Source: Siniperca chuatsi (lineage: Eukaryota; Chordata; Actinopteri; Centrarchiformes; Sinipercidae). Taken from it: a stretch of 64,000 nucleotides of DNA. The position numbers were made by a program, and so were the translations under genes. Positions 1-12,404 of this stretch are shown here, piece by piece. How positions within the stretch are numbered: position 1 is the stretch's first letter; every line of letters starts with the position of its first letter. The notes under the pieces were generated by a model. That model did no database searches and was not told the DNA's origin. It saw only the letters and a program-made list of their open reading frames with translations. The DNA is taken from NCBI RefSeq assembly GCF_020085105.1, contig NC_058059.1, positions 27,445,971-27,509,970 on the forward strand, in the 5' to 3' direction.

Positions 1-299
1 GTATGTCATTCTCTCTCTCCCCTCATTTGCTGTCGCATCTTTTTGGGAAAATGTCCCCCAAAAAATTCACATTTTCTCTTTCCGACGCATTTTGACTAGT
101 AGAACTGTCGGGTATTATTACTGAGATAAAGCTCTTGTATTTATGACAAAAGGTAAACATTATTATCAATCATCTCCATTTAAGAAGACCATGACTAATG
201 TAATTTCAAACCGTCCTCCCCAAAAATACGGCTGTATAGGTCGTCTGTGCAAGCAGCTTTTTACAACCCATATTTACATTTATTGTTAGGTGATGACCT

Positions 300-900
300 C
301 TTTTGGCTATAGTAATTATGATGGGAACAAAGGAGGAATTCAGGTGACGTAGTATAAAGAGTGACAAAGTCTGCATAGGGATGAATGGTACAAACACAGG
401 ACTTTCACCCAAGAGGCTGCTGTTCGTGCCCCATGTGAAACCAAACTTAACTTACGTACTTGCATATTGCACGTTGCATATTGTTTTTCATTGTCTCCTT
501 ACATTCCCATCAAATTTGATGATTATACATGTTAATTTTGGTCATGGATAGTGAAATATTTGCCGACCTAAATCAATAAAGATCATAGTTAACAGAGGCC
601 ATAGAGTGGCCGGGTGGTGCAGCTTTGATTCAGCGGCCAAACATTGTCTGGAGGGCATTTTTGACCAAATGCCGATGTCTCTGCGATATATTGCCAATTA
701 GCAAACGCTGTCCATACTACATCTTGCCAATCCAACTTTATACATCGGGGCTACATCTGCATATGCCTGCTATCTGGGTACTAATGTAGCTTACTTATTT
801 TAACCCAAACCATGATCTTTTCCTAAACGGAACCAAATAGTTTTGGTGCCTAAACCTAACCAAACTGTGACCATTTCACAACGTTAACTACGTGTTTATT
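300..900 (+). repeat. Dispersed repeat, copy 1 (split)
   Basis: The block around 345-465 (GTGACGTAGTATAAAGAG, then CAGGACTTTCACCC and GTGTGAAACC-like sequence) matches 15027-15165, and the block 785-895 (GTGCCTAAACCTAACCAA) matches 16785-16812. The two blocks are the left and right halves of one interspersed repeat, separated here by about 320 bp of unrelated DNA. No coding capacity was seen and the class is unknown. Bases 1-300 hold nothing recognisable. Confidence 0.5.
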
Positions 901-3640
901 ATTGCTACCATGAAGACTTTGGACTCTGGATTTCGGATTATTTGCTTATTCCCTACTAGATTATGTTTGCCTGTTTGGACTGCTCTCCTGGTTTTTTATC
1001 TCTGCCTTCCTGACCATCCATGTAAGCCTTTTGTATGTTGACTTGAACTTCACCAGCTCTGTCTCTGCAACTGCGTATGGGTCCAACCCCTCTTATACCT
1101 TGTGTTCCTTGGCTACCCTGCTTGACATGCAATGTAACATCATCCTTCGTTTTGAGGCTTTTTAATGTCATTGATTAAATATATTAATGATGACAGGTCA
1201 TCTTGTAATTTGGAGTTATTTACCTTATAATTACAAGATACAGATCTCTTAATAATGAGATGCTAAGTCATAAATAAAGACTCTGATATAATAATATACA
1301 GATATTATTATAATTGTTTGGCATCAATACTGCATTTATGTATGATTGTTTGGACTGCGAGATGAAAACAGTACACTGATAATGATGACATGGAACTACA
1401 AATTATCCTACTGACTGTTATGTCCAGACTTCAGGGACACTCTTCTCCCCGGGCTGAGGAGTCTGACCCTGAAGACTGGATAAATAACTGATGCTCTTTT
1501 TCCTCTGTACTCATTCAGAGCAGATTATACTGATGTATGTTTTTGCTGCTGTGAGTCCGTCTGCAGACGCTTGAAGTAAACCTACAGAAAGACAAGTGAT
1601 TGCCTTGAGTGTTTCTTTATTCCGAAGGAATTGCCACTACAATACCAAAAGTACAAATGTACAAAAGTTATAATTACGACAACTTCTCATTATTTTTGGT
1701 GAACGCAATGGGCTTCTGTAACTTTTCACAGTCTCCATGTTTGCCTTCTAGGTTTTATTTTCAAATACGACAGCTTGACAATGCAATAGTTTTCAGCAAA
1801 TGAGTTTGAATTCTCAGATGAAATGTAATTAAATGCATATTCTGGGAGAGTTTACTGAACAGTAATTTACATCTGATAATATCGGAAGTAATTAAGAATT
1901 GTCCTAAGCAAAAACTGACTAAAATAATTAGTGGACCATCTGAAATGAAAGTTAACTGATGAGCAATATTTAACTGAACCAAAACCTTTTGATTTAAAAT
2001 TAATATTTAATAAATTCCTCAATTACATCATGATTAAAAATGTTAGAGGAAAGACGTTCTAACCACTTTTTGTTTTTACTTTTCTCCTGCTTCTATACAG
2101 ATGATATCAAAAGTTAATTAAAATAATTTCTTTCACAGTGATTTGGAGCACCTTGTGCTGCATGAGGATGCAGCTCAAGTAATTATCCTCATTTAAAGAA
2201 CTCATTACATTTGCAGCTCTGCGTTTTTCAGACTGTGTTGATGAGTTTGTGTAAAATCAAGAGAATTAGCAATATGGACTCTATTTTACTGTGTGGACAG
2301 ACAGGTTAATTACATACAAAACCGCACCACCAAGCCATAATGTCCACACCAACAAAAAAATCCTTCTCTAGTGTAGTGAGAACAATGGGGTGAATGGCTC
2401 CCCAACATTCACAAACACTCTGCAGCACCATATATTACCCTGTGGACTCTTCAGTGGGGGTTTTGAATAAAATCCTTTGCTGACCTCTCCATAAGCTGAA
2501 TGGACTCCTAACTTGGTTTCAACAGTAAAGGTGTCAATATCTTCCACCCTGGAAGAAATCTATGTCTTATGTAGTTATGCTTCCACCCTGGTTGTTTGAG
2601 ATGTGTATGTAGGCATGTATATATACGTGTAAGGTATGTGGGTTAGTGGAGAGGAAAGAGTAAGAAAAGCACACAGAGTAAGGCACAAGGGCTCTCAAAT
2701 GCCGTGGTAAAGCACAATAGCTGTCCCTTTATCACACAGGAACTCGGCAGCAAACTTTCATTCAACAGCTGTGTTACTGGACTTGGGCTGATAAAGCACA
2801 GTTACTAGCTTCCACAGTGGCTAAAACACAGATAACGGTCCGGCGTGGTACAGACACAAAAATGAAATGTGCTAAGCACGAAAACACACAGCAGAAATGG
2901 GACACAGCGGCCCATTACTTTCCACAATAATGTAAAACACAATTCACAACAATGAAGCATACAACTTTAATTAAAATCACTAGAACAGGAGAAGAAGCCA
3001 TTTTAGTTCCACACCATCCTTAGGACAAAGGAATAGAAGTGTCAGCGCGAAAAGCCTTCCTCCACTCCCCAAAACACTGCCTACTTTGGCTAGCTGACAA
3101 AATCAGCTTCACCGTAATTTTAGCCTCAGGCTGGCCTTCACACCCCTTGAGCTCAAGATCATTGCGTTCCGTTTATCTTAGTTTTTCTTTTTCTCACCTA
3201 AAGTCCGCTCACAATTTAACCTTTTTCTCAGTGTTAAAGTAAAAACACTGCACCATCTTTTTGTACCACTAAGCCTTGCGATTTTTATAGCACGTTATTT
3301 ACTTTTTTAAAGTTTTTATCTAGCCAATGGAGTTACTCAAGCCTAGCTGAATCCTGAATCCTGCATCTCCTTGAAAACTGTGCCAGCAACGTCTTGGCCC
3401 GGACCTTTGCAGTTGGCCTGCAGCCCGTCTGCCTTGTAATGTTAACTAACTGCTAGTCCAGGCTCTGGTGTGACCACTGTTCCACACCCCATGAACGTAG
3501 TGTCAGTCTCAGTGCAGAATGTCACCTTTCTAGACATGGAGCTCTCTGGAGCTCTTCCCTCCTGCAGCCACAGCCAGTTACTCTGGAATGGATGCGACAT
3601 GAACTGTAGCAAATAACAATACTTAAGAAATATCTGAGAA
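901..3640. other. AT-rich stretch without a supported gene
   Basis: The only open frames are short (75 codons or fewer) and lack splice or domain support. A segment at 1416-1641 begins TGTTATGTCC and ends GCCACTACA with a TATA-like GGATAAATAA inside. This resembles a small retroviral LTR, but no flanking duplication was found. The rest is ordinary AT-rich sequence. Confidence 0.4.
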
Positions 3641-3870
3641 GAGCAACATATACTGAGGTTTTTAAACACCTGCTAGAAACTCATCTTTTTAGCCTGCTAT
3701 TAGCCCTGCTTTTACCTACAATCTGCTATTATTACCCCTGTTTTATTTTTATGTTTTAATTTCCCTCCTCTTTTTAGATGTATTTTAAAATTGTAACTAT
3801 TATTTAAATTGTCCAATTGTGTTTTTGTGCAGTGAGATCATTTGGATTATGGTGGGCAACTTTTTTTATT
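3640..3870 (+). mobile_element. Possible 3' end of a LINE
   Basis: The plus strand reads TEVFKHLLETHLF followed by a stop and a T-rich tail. This resembles the last residues of fish LINE reverse transcriptases, which often end in a phrase like FKxxLKTHLF, followed by a 3' UTR. Only this short phrase supports the call, so it could be coincidence. Confidence 0.3.
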
Positions 3871-4626
3871 TTAAGAAAATCTCTATCCTACCCTATCACC
3901 AGATTACATTAAATTACTATGTTTTTTTTTAACAACCTATGCTAATGACATTGAAGACTTTTTGGCTGGACTGCAGCAAAGCAATGCCAGACCTATACAT
4001 GCAAAAGTCTGTCCCTGACTGAGTGAGTAAGTGAGTAATGAAGTTACATCATTGGTTGGTCGAGTGTTGAGCTTCCCCATTTGCCGTTGCTCTTGAATAG
4101 GCGCCAGCAGTCCACTGTTACATGGAGGGGGCTTTTCCAGCGGTTCAATTTACTGACTGCTGCTCATTCAGAATCAGAATCAGAAATACTTTATTGATCC
4201 CCGTAGGGAAACTCTTTGTTACAGTAGCTCGCGTTTACGTCAGTGCACACAGGAGAAAGTACTAGCAAACAATATGATACACTATAAAACACTATAAAAA
4301 CAGGTCAGAAAATAAATTAAGTATCAGGTTGGTATAAGTATAAGATAAACTAAGTGTGAAGTATCAAGTGGGTTTACCGGTTGATGATGATAATACAGTA
4401 TATTAATACAATGTAATAAATTAGTAATAAGTAATAAGCAGAGGTTCATGTACTGTCGAGAGTAATAGAGGTATATAATATCAATAACAATAAATAAGAA
4501 AAACTAAAATGGGAAAACTAATATTGCATGGGAGTAGTACACAGAATATTGCACAATTATTCAATTATGGCAGAGATGTAATGATCAATGTCCAGTTTAG
4601 TGACCTCGGGTCATACAGACTAACCC

Positions 4627-6263
4627 TTAGAGGGAGGAGTTAAAGAGTTTGATGGCCACAGGCAGGAATAACTTCCTGTGGTGCTCTGTGGTGCTTTTTG
4701 GTGAGATGAGTCTTCCGCTGAAGGTGCTCCTTTGCTTGACCAGCACGTCATGGAGCGTGTGGGAGACACTGTCCAAGATGGCGTGTAGTTTGGCCAGCAT
4801 CCTCCTCTCTGACACCACCGCCAGAGAGTCCAGCTCCACCCCCACAATGTCACTGGCCTTACGGATCAGTTTGTTGAGCCTGTTAGCGTCTGCTACCCTC
4901 AGCCTGCTGCCCCAGCATGCAACAGTATACAGGATAACACTGGCCACCACAGACTCATAAAACATCTTCAGCATTGTCTGGCAGATGTTGAAGGACCTCA
5001 GCCTCCTCAGAAAATAGAGGCGGCTCTGGCCCTTCCTGTAAACAGCTTGAGTGTTCTTGGTCCAGTCCAGTTTGTTATCCAAGTGTACTCCCAGGTACTT
5101 GTAGTCCTCCACAATGTCCACACTGACCCCCCGGATGGAAACCGGGGTCACTGGTGCCTTGGTCCTCCGTAGATCCACAATCAGCTCCTTAGGCTTTGTC
5201 GCATTGAGCTGCAGATGGTTCTGCTCACACCATGAAAAAAAGTTCCCCACCACAGCCCTGTACTCCGTCTCATCACCACCGCTGATACTTCCCACCACAG
5301 CAGAGTCATCAGAAAACTTCTGAAGGTGGCAGGACTCTGTGTGGTAGCTGAAGTCTGTGGTGTAGATGGTGAAGAGGAAGGGAGAGAGGACTGAGGGGCC
5401 CCAGTGTTGCTGACCACGCTGTCTGACACACAGTGCTGCAGACGCACATGCTGTGGTCTGCCAGGCAGGTAGTCCACAATCCAGGACATGAGGGGGGCAT
5501 CCACCTGCATTGCTGCCAGCTTCTCACCCAGCAACGCTGGCCAGATGGTGTTGAAAGCACTGGAGAAGTCAAAAAACATGATCCTCACCGTGCTTGCCGG
5601 CCTGTCCAGGTGGGTGTGGATGCAGTTAAGCAGGAAGATGATGGCGTCCTCAACTCCCAGCCGGGGCTGGTAGTCGAACTGAAGGGGGTCCAGGAGGGGT
5701 CTGACCATGGACCGCAGCTGTTCCACCACTAGTCTCTCAAGGGTCTTCATTATGTGGGAGGTCAGTGCCACCGGTCTGTAGTCCTTGGAGCCACTGGGAT
5801 GCGGCGTCTTCGGCACAGGAACGAGGCAAGATATCTTCCACAGAATGGGGACCCTTTGAAGACTCAGGCTCAGGTTGAAGACATGTTGAAGGACTCCACA
5901 TAGCTTGGGGGCACAGGCTTTTAGCACCCCAAGGCCTGCAGCCTTGTTTGAGTGGAGCTTCATCAGCTGTCCTCTCACCTGTTCAGCAGTCAGGCACACA
6001 GCAGAAGTTACAGGTGGGGGAGGGGGGGAGTTGTCGGTCTGGAGAGGGCCGTTAGCCTGATGGGGAGAGGGGAGCAGAGTACTCAGAGGAGCTTGAGGGC
6101 CGGCAGCAGCTGAGTTAGAGGGGGGATGAGCAGGAGCCGGTGTGTCGAATCTGTTAAAGAACAGATTAAGTTCGTTGGCCCTCTCCAAGCTGCCTTCAAC
6201 TCTTCTGCTGCCAGTTGGTCTGAAGCCAGTGATGGTCTTCATGCCGCTCCAGACCTCTCTCAT
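4627..6263 (-). pseudogene. LINE-A reverse transcriptase (broken)
   Basis: This is the reverse transcriptase that would copy LINE RNA at a nicked chromosomal target. In order, the frame shows the DYRPVALTS palm/finger block, [11 protein letters not shown] carrying the first catalytic aspartate, NTGAPQ, then FSDDSAVV with the paired catalytic aspartates, and YLGVHLDNKLDW near the thumb. It ends LFNSSL and stop. Compared with LINE-B, 7 bp (AAGTCCC on the plus strand) are missing near 5388, which shifts the frame just after NTGAPQ. The FSDDS block and C-terminal third therefore lie in a second frame (5298-4627). The catalytic residues survive but the protein does not. Confidence 0.88.
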
Positions 6264-7105
6264 GTTGTTCTGCTGGAGTTTCTGCTCCAGCTTCCTCCTG
6301 TACTTCTCCTTCGCCTCACCTTCAGGTCGGCCTGGATTGCCCTCACCTCCTCCCTATTACCATCAGTAAAGGCCCTCCTCTTGGCATTCAGAATGTCCTT
6401 GATGTCCTTTGTTACCCACGGTTTGTTATTTGGATAACAATGGACCACCTTGGTTGGGACATTGCAGTCCACACAGAAGTTAATGTAGTCAGTGATGCAC
6501 TCAGTGAGCCCGTCAATGTCCTCTCCATGAGGCTCACAGAGTGCATCCCAGTTTGTCACCTCAAAACATTCCTGCAGTGTCTCGTAGGCTTCCCCTGACC
6601 ATCTCCTCACTGTTCTTGTGGTCGCGGGCTGCCTTTTAACCAGAGGCACATAGCAGGGTTTAAAGTAAACCATGTTGTGATCTGACCTACCCAGAGGGGG
6701 GAGGGGGGAAGAGCTGTATGCATCCTTAACGTTAGCATACAGCAGGTTCAGTGTCCTCTCCTCTCTAGTAGGACAACTCACATGATGGGTGAAATTAGTC
6801 AGTGTTGTTGAAACACTGACATGGTTGAAGTCACCCGAGATTAATATGAGTGCACTCGGGTGTTGAGTCTGGAGTTGTGCTATGGTGGTGGGAATGGTGT
6901 AGCACGCCGATGCCGGGTTAGCAGAGGGGGGAATGTAAACAGCCACAACAATGGCATGTGAAAATTCACGTGGCAGATAATATAGCCGGAGTCCCACAGC
7001 TAACAGTTCAATGTCCGGGCTACGGATACTCTGCTTGATAGTAATGTGACCAGGGTTACACCATCTGTTACACCTCAGATGCAGAGGGCAGGGCTTATGT
7101 AACAC
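6260..7105 (-). pseudogene. LINE-A endonuclease domain, main part
   Basis: The frame carries ISGDFNHVS and GRSDHNMV. These are the metal-binding and catalytic signatures of the exonuclease-endonuclease-phosphatase fold that nicks target DNA for LINE insertion. Between them, SCPTREERTLNLLYANVKDAY is the region usual in this LINE group. After the domain comes a linker with KPWVTKDIKDILNAKRRAF leading into the reverse transcriptase. The N-terminal part of the same domain is at 7530-7227, cut off by the Penelope-like fragment. Confidence 0.87.
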
Positions 7106-7227
7106 AGAGTAGCTTAAATTTCTAGTTCCCGTCCCATTTTTTCACAATTGAGAATGACTTCTGGATTGGAGCCGAAACGTCTTGATTCTGAAAACAGTGT
7201 CCAGATGACTACGACTGAAACCTTTTC
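7083..7227 (+). mobile_element. Penelope-like fragment A inside LINE-A
   Basis: This plus-strand piece of the Penelope-like 3' region runs from AGGGCAGGGCTTATGTAAC through GCCGAAACGTCTTGATTCTG to CCTTTTCTACGATG. It matches 41690-41840 of the large Penelope-like insertion. LINE-B retains about 85 bp at this place (35043-35127) that are absent here, so the insertion replaced target sequence and left no direct repeat. No coding part remains. Confidence 0.8.
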
Positions 7228-7661
7228 TACGATGTCTCTGACAAGTACATCAAACTACACTCACGAAACTCCGTCTGACTCTGGGCTAACGCCGTTAGCT
7301 CGCCCATTTTATTCGCCAGCGATCTCACGTTGCCCATGACGAGAGAAGGCAGACACGGCTTAAATCTCTTATTCTTAAGTCTCTTTTGTCTGCAACCCTC
7401 TCTCTTCCCTCGCCGCTTCGTTCCACCTTTGCATCCTCGGTGTGTCCTCCTCCAGATCTCAGTGGGGACATTGGTAGTCCTGGGCGCCATGCCGCTCGGC
7501 TTCAGCGCGATCAGTTGTTCCCTGGTGTAAACAATGTACTTTACACTTGCACACAAGTTACTCAAGTTTGGAAGAAAAAGGAAAGTTAAAAGTTGGAAAA
7601 AGTAAGATGACGAGACAGAGCTACGGCAACAGGCAGCATGCGGGCTGGCGCATGCGCACAT
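7227..7661 (-). pseudogene. LINE-A ORF2 N-terminus
   Basis: This part encodes a basic lead-in (YTREQLIALKP near its start, then a run of K and R) and MGNVRSLANKMGELTAL, the first strand of the endonuclease fold with its NVRSL motif. It ends FRECSLMYLSET, where the catalytic glutamate of the ETW motif would sit, immediately beside the Penelope-like insertion. The matching segment in LINE-B is 35388-35035. The residues before YTREQL are probably 5' UTR. Confidence 0.8.
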
Positions 7662-7665
7662 TTTT

Positions 7666-8430
7666 TATATTTATACTTTCCCATATCTGTGGTGACATTA
7701 CACAGATAAATAGTGGAGTGGAGCAAGATGGACAAATAAAAAGAGAAAATAAATGTAAAGTGGTGGTGCTGAAAATCAGAAAGAGAAGAGTTTGAAGTCC
7801 CTTGAGGCTGATGTAGCCAAATGTTTTAAAATAACAAATTATTAATTTGACACCATTACCAGTTAATCATCTCAGCCTAGTGAGTCCGAAGTGACAGCAG
7901 GAGAGGAGAGAGAGCACAGAGAGCAGCCCACTGAGCCCAGCTATACCAGTTCAACTGTTAGTCAAGGTTCTGCAGCTGAAGTCATAAGGCAGAAGACAAC
8001 AGGGATCAGATAAGCAAGGTTTGGGTTTGGCCAGCTGGCTATTTAGCTGTATTGGATGCCTTTTGTTGAAACATGTTCAACTTTTCATAAAGTCGATGGC
8101 CTCGTCATTGTCACTTTTCAAAAACTGACCAATCACAGCTGGATGGGACGAGACATTAAAAATAGTTTGATGTGCTACAGCAAACTTTCAAATATTGAAC
8201 TCATTGTTAGGCATGAATGGTTATGATTATTGATAAGTTAGTACTTAATAGTACTTAGTATTACCAAATTAGAGACAAACAGCCGAGGTGAACCATGTCG
8301 CTTTTGTTTTAACAGCCATGGCAGTGTATGGGTTGCTCCATAAGGTCTTGCAGTAGCCTTTGTCTGAGATCAGTGTTTATGTGCACAAGACTGTTAAGCC
8401 AGACAAAACTTTTGTAAAGATACTCTGATT
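7666..8430. other. No supported gene
   Basis: This is moderately AT-rich sequence between LINE-A and the candidate exon. No domain-bearing frame, tRNA-like promoter or repeat family was recognised. Confidence 0.4.
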
Positions 8431-8516
8431 ACTTATTTGTCCAGAGTGTTGTTAGCTTGGAAAACACAAGTATTTTATATCAAAGGCATTGATGAACATG
8501 TTATCTTCTATTCCAG

Positions 8517-8628
8517 TTTGTCCTTGTCATTGGTGACATTTGAGGATGGCTATGTTACCATGCCAGAGGGCCGGTTCAGCTTTGGCTTCATGTCTATACC
8601 TGAAGGAGATGCTGATGCTTGGCAAAGG
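8517..8628 (+). CDS. Candidate internal exon, protein unknown
   Basis: A 112-bp open segment is preceded by a pyrimidine-rich acceptor (TTCTATTCCAG, AG at 8515-8516) and followed by a donor (AAAGG|GTAATA, GT at 8629). Read from the second base it gives 37 codons, including TFEDGYVTMPEGRFSFGF and SIPEGDADAWQR, with no stop. The other two frames are closed or unremarkable. The family is not recognised. Immediately downstream lies Penelope-like fragment B, and the open frame running on into it is accidental. It could be an exon of a host gene, a decayed gene piece, or chance. Confidence 0.3.
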
Positions 8629-8649
8629 GTAATATGCCATGCTGATAAG

Positions 8650-9026
8650 TTCAAAGAGGGGTTTTCTTTTTTCGCAAAAATGGCTTCCTTGACATGCCTT
8701 TCAAACCAACTCTCTCTACTTAGAATCTTCACCTCACTGTCTTCAAATGTGTGGTTTGTAGCTTTTAGATGCAAATGCACGGCGAAGGAAGCCATTTTTG
8801 TGAAAAAAGAAAACCCCTCATTGAACAGAAATGGTGGTCTGAGATTCAGTCTGCCCAAAGTTTACCACAGTGTATTAGCACCTTGGTCAAGCCAATCATA
8901 TGCTAATCAGGTACTTAACATTGATGAGGGAAGTGCAGCCAGAAAACAATAGGCCTGATTACTAATTACTGGGCCATCATGGAAATAATTAGGTCACTTT
9001 CAGGTGAAACTAGGCAGAGTAATGTT
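8650..9026. mobile_element. Penelope-like fragment B (inverted dimer)
   Basis: Bases 8650-8784 are a minus-strand piece of the region just after the GIY-YIG domain. At about 8785 the orientation flips, and 8785-9026 continue on the plus strand through the end of the reading frame (NPSLNRNGGLRF is recognisable) into the 3' UTR. The two pieces overlap in content, for example GGCTTCCTTGACA in one and its complement in the other, so a hairpin-like head-to-head junction is present. It uses the CAAGCCAATCATATGC variant shared with copy C. A clear target duplication was not found. Confidence 0.75.
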
Positions 9027-12000
9027 ATCAAAAGAAAACAGATTTTTACTTGGCAAATTAAATTAGCTTTTTAAAAAAACATACATTGAGAAGATTGAAT
9101 TTTAAACCTTTTTCCCTGTCAAATTTATGTTAATTATTTATCTGTTTTATTTTATTATTATTATTTATTTATTTTAGTTAGGGGTTTCCCCCCCTCAGAC
9201 CTATAACAGTGATTTCATAATGACCTATGGACCTGGTTTGTTTGGTTAAAGAATTATTATTAAAATATTATTATTAAAAAATAATTATTAGTATTTATTT
9301 GACTTTGAATACATTTTACACATTTTATTAATCAATTTAAAATGTAACTAATCAATTCACATTGTGTTTTATAAAACCTTGTAGCTGACTAATTCATTCT
9401 ACAATGATAGCGCTTAAATCAGATGTTGCTATGACGACCGCCCTGCACCCACAGAAAAAGTCTGAACTGGTTTTGCCGGCAGTGCAGTTTCTTTGTTGTG
9501 GTCAGTTGTGGATTCGTCCAGGAGTTATTCTCTAATGCTAGCTACAAACAACACGTAAGTACTTTCCCCCAAAGTTTTTAATCCAAGTTTTAGCCAAATT
9601 GTAAAGATAACACCACAAACTGAGCTGCAGGCTATGTTAGTCAGATGTAACATTAGCTAACGTTAAAGCAGACGCAGCTAGCTAGCTATGTTAACACAGT
9701 TGATGTCGGAAGAGAGGTTGTATATGAACATAACTTAATTAATGGAGCGTAATACGACATTATTGACACATACAGAAGGTAAATACACACATGTATTTTT
9801 AATACCGTACCAATTGGTTGCAGTTAGTAAAAGTTGCGATGCCAATCGTGATTAGCGCCATAACATGCTAATCACGATTAATGCATTAGCATGCTCTGTT
9901 AACTTGTTTCATCTTTTGTTTCTTATTCCCCTTCCTCCGTTTATTGTCATATTTTGATTGGTCCAGATCCTGCCACCAGCTGTAAAGTATTCTTCTGTGC
10001 CATGTAAGTAATTTGAATTTAATATTTTGGTGGGAGGGGCTTAGCGGAGTGATACAAGCAGCAAAGAGAAATGCAGAAGGTTTTGCATTGTGTATGTTCA
10101 GACTGTCTACTGCAGCTTTAATGCACTCTGAGTAATTTACTGGAAAGGCTGAAATGCTCACAACATCTCAAGAGTCTCTAATGTTGAAATTATATTCGTC
10201 TGTCTGTCCATCTGTCTATCGCTCTATCTGACTAACTGTGTGTCTTTGTCTGCCCTCCCTATCTATCCATCTTTTAGGGTACACCCAAGGTTCACACAGG
10301 CTTGCTTGAGGAGGGTGCCACAAGATTGGCTCATGGCCACTTTCTGCAAATAGTGCCCAGCTTAATACTGATGTTAGTTCATGCACAGTATGTACGTTAC
10401 ATGAGAGTTACTTGTTAGTTTGTTAAAATAAATTCTTACAACAGATATTCATGGTGTCATCTTTAATGGAAAACATACCATATGAATGGATGTTATGGGG
10501 GTAGACGTGAGGTAATGCAGGGGTGGGGAGATAGATTCAGGATTTTTCAATGAGGGAGAAGGAGTAGATGTCATTTTAACAATTTTAACGAGGTAAATAA
10601 ACTTTTGTGGAAAAATATTAAAGTGTTTAATAAGTGTTTTTTATATATGTTAAAACATGTCTGGAGGGGAACTTTAATAAATAACACATACACTGTGCAC
10701 TTGACAATAATTCTGGTAGTAATTTAAAAATAGTTCTTGTTTTTCTTGTTCAATAAAATGAGTAATTTGAATCATTACAAGAAGATTGCATTGGTAAAGG
10801 GAAGGGCCCTTGTTTTTATTTAATATATGTTGTTATGTATTACTAATTAAACATTTCCTAGTTCTGGCAGTATACAGGATCTGTCATAGGCAGATATTGG
10901 AGTAGCTCTGGCAGATGCCGGTTTAGTTTCAGCAGCTGGACCCAGACCAGTGTACTTCTGGCCTGCTGGATTTGGGCCATTATGGAGCCAAACCATTTTC
11001 GTTATATGTAGATCTTGTTTTGACTCTTTTTTTGATAGAAGTGAGACAACTCTGAGAACAGATCAAATACAGAGTTGAGACTTGAATTTGATCACTGAGA
11101 CAAATTTCTGATATTGTGCAGGCTCATTTATAAGCCAATCAAGTTTTCTTTTGGATCTTACTGTTATCTCAGTAGCTGATTATTGCAGACAAATAAAGAT
11201 CGGAGCAGTGAGAAAAAAAGCATTTTAAGATCTTAAATTAGGATTAGGCTGAGACAAGAGGGAGGCTATTTCTCAGGAGCTGAATTTAAGAAGTATGAGA
11301 AAATTGTTAAAATCTCATATTGATGTTAAATTGAGCTCAGTTATGTCTAGGAGACATAGGCTGGAAAAAGAAGAGCTCTTATTTTGAATTTCTCTGGGAT
11401 GCCTTGAGTTGAGTGCAAAAACATATCAGTGAAAACGTGCTACTACTTAGAACATGACCCTACAGTTGAGATAGAAGAATAAATACACTGTACAAATTTG
11501 ATCAACATCTTGTCTTTCTTTACTTAAATTGGTTTACATGTTTCTTGCTGCTACTTGTTACTTGCTTTTTTCTTCCTTCTTTACAGCTCAGAAGTGGATT
11601 ACCATACTACAGGAACCTCTGAAACAATTACATAAAATAATACAACCTAAACTCATCAACATCTTGAAAAGAATTACATCTAACTTCATGTTCTACGTAT
11701 TTCTGTGATCTTCACCCCTTTCCTAACAACCCCACTACATCATCTTCAATCTCTGTCATTAACCTACATCATTATTAATCATCTTACTATGTATGAATAT
11801 ATTGTTACACACCAATTGTACCATGTATTCTTTTAATACACATTCTCCAATAAAAAACAGAAAAATACTTTCAACTTTACATACTGTATGTTACACTCAT
11901 ACCTTTCACCTTGTCTAAACTGTATAATATACTGACTAATTAATCAACTGGAGTGTTATTTGTTTTTCTCTTTCAAATCAAGCATTTAAGACATGAGTAG

Positions 12001-12400
12001 AAAGTATTGTTCTTGCAACTGCATTTATAACACTTTTTCACTCAAAGATAGCTTAACCATGTCATGTGATATGCTACAGTACACTTTAAGAACAAATATT
12101 ACTGAGACTACAACAGAAAATTGCACATGAACATTTAATATCCTGGAATTCACATTATAGACACTACCACTGACTATGTGTAACAATTTGGCCACAATTT
12201 AGCACACTGACCAAACAAGGTCCAGCCATATATAAAGTTTCGACTTAGTCTTGTTTCAATCTTCTGCATGGAAGTCAAATTGGGATAGTATTACTAAGTA
12301 TCCCGACAGTGTCCTAACTGTTAGGATCGATAAGATGATCCTGGTAAAAATTTAACATAAAAAAGAATGATATGGTTTTTTTTTAATTGTCTATATTTTT
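9027..12400. other. Long stretch without a supported gene
   Basis: AT-rich single-copy-looking DNA. It contains short simple motifs such as GCTAGCTAGCTATG near 9677 and the palindromic run GCTAATCACGATTAATGCATTAGC near 9870-9892. A TCTGTC/TATC-rich microsatellite-like patch lies at 10196-10270. No frame above 91 codons and no domain were seen. Confidence 0.4.
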
Positions 12401-12404
12401 TCCT

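Larger units (their letters stand above)
4168..7665 (-). mobile_element. LINE-A: near-complete non-LTR retrotransposon
   Basis: This is a minus-strand non-LTR retrotransposon of the Jockey superfamily (CR1/L2/Rex1-like by eye). The 3' end lies on the left with the terminal AATCAGAATCAGAAATAC motif (4168-4190), and a 3' UTR of about 460 bp precedes the ORF2 stop at 4627. ORF2 runs leftward from about 7530 with an apurinic-type endonuclease, a linker and a reverse transcriptase. A second copy with the same tail and order is LINE-B (32864-35411), which confirms the limits. A plus-strand Penelope-like fragment interrupts the endonuclease. Several frameshifts make it inactive. Confidence 0.88.

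Noticed and set aside
1416..1641. Small retroviral-type LTR
   Set aside because: Terminal TG...CA and a TATA-like box are present but no target repeat, inverted termini or internal sequence were found, so it is only mentioned in the stretch description.
8437..8952. 171-codon open frame as one gene
   Set aside because: Its second half runs through an inverted Penelope-like junction. Only the part at 8517-8628 has exon-like features.
9870..9892. Palindromic GCTAATCACGATTAATGC run as a regulatory site
   Set aside because: It is short and AT-rich, with no neighbouring gene or second copy to support a function.
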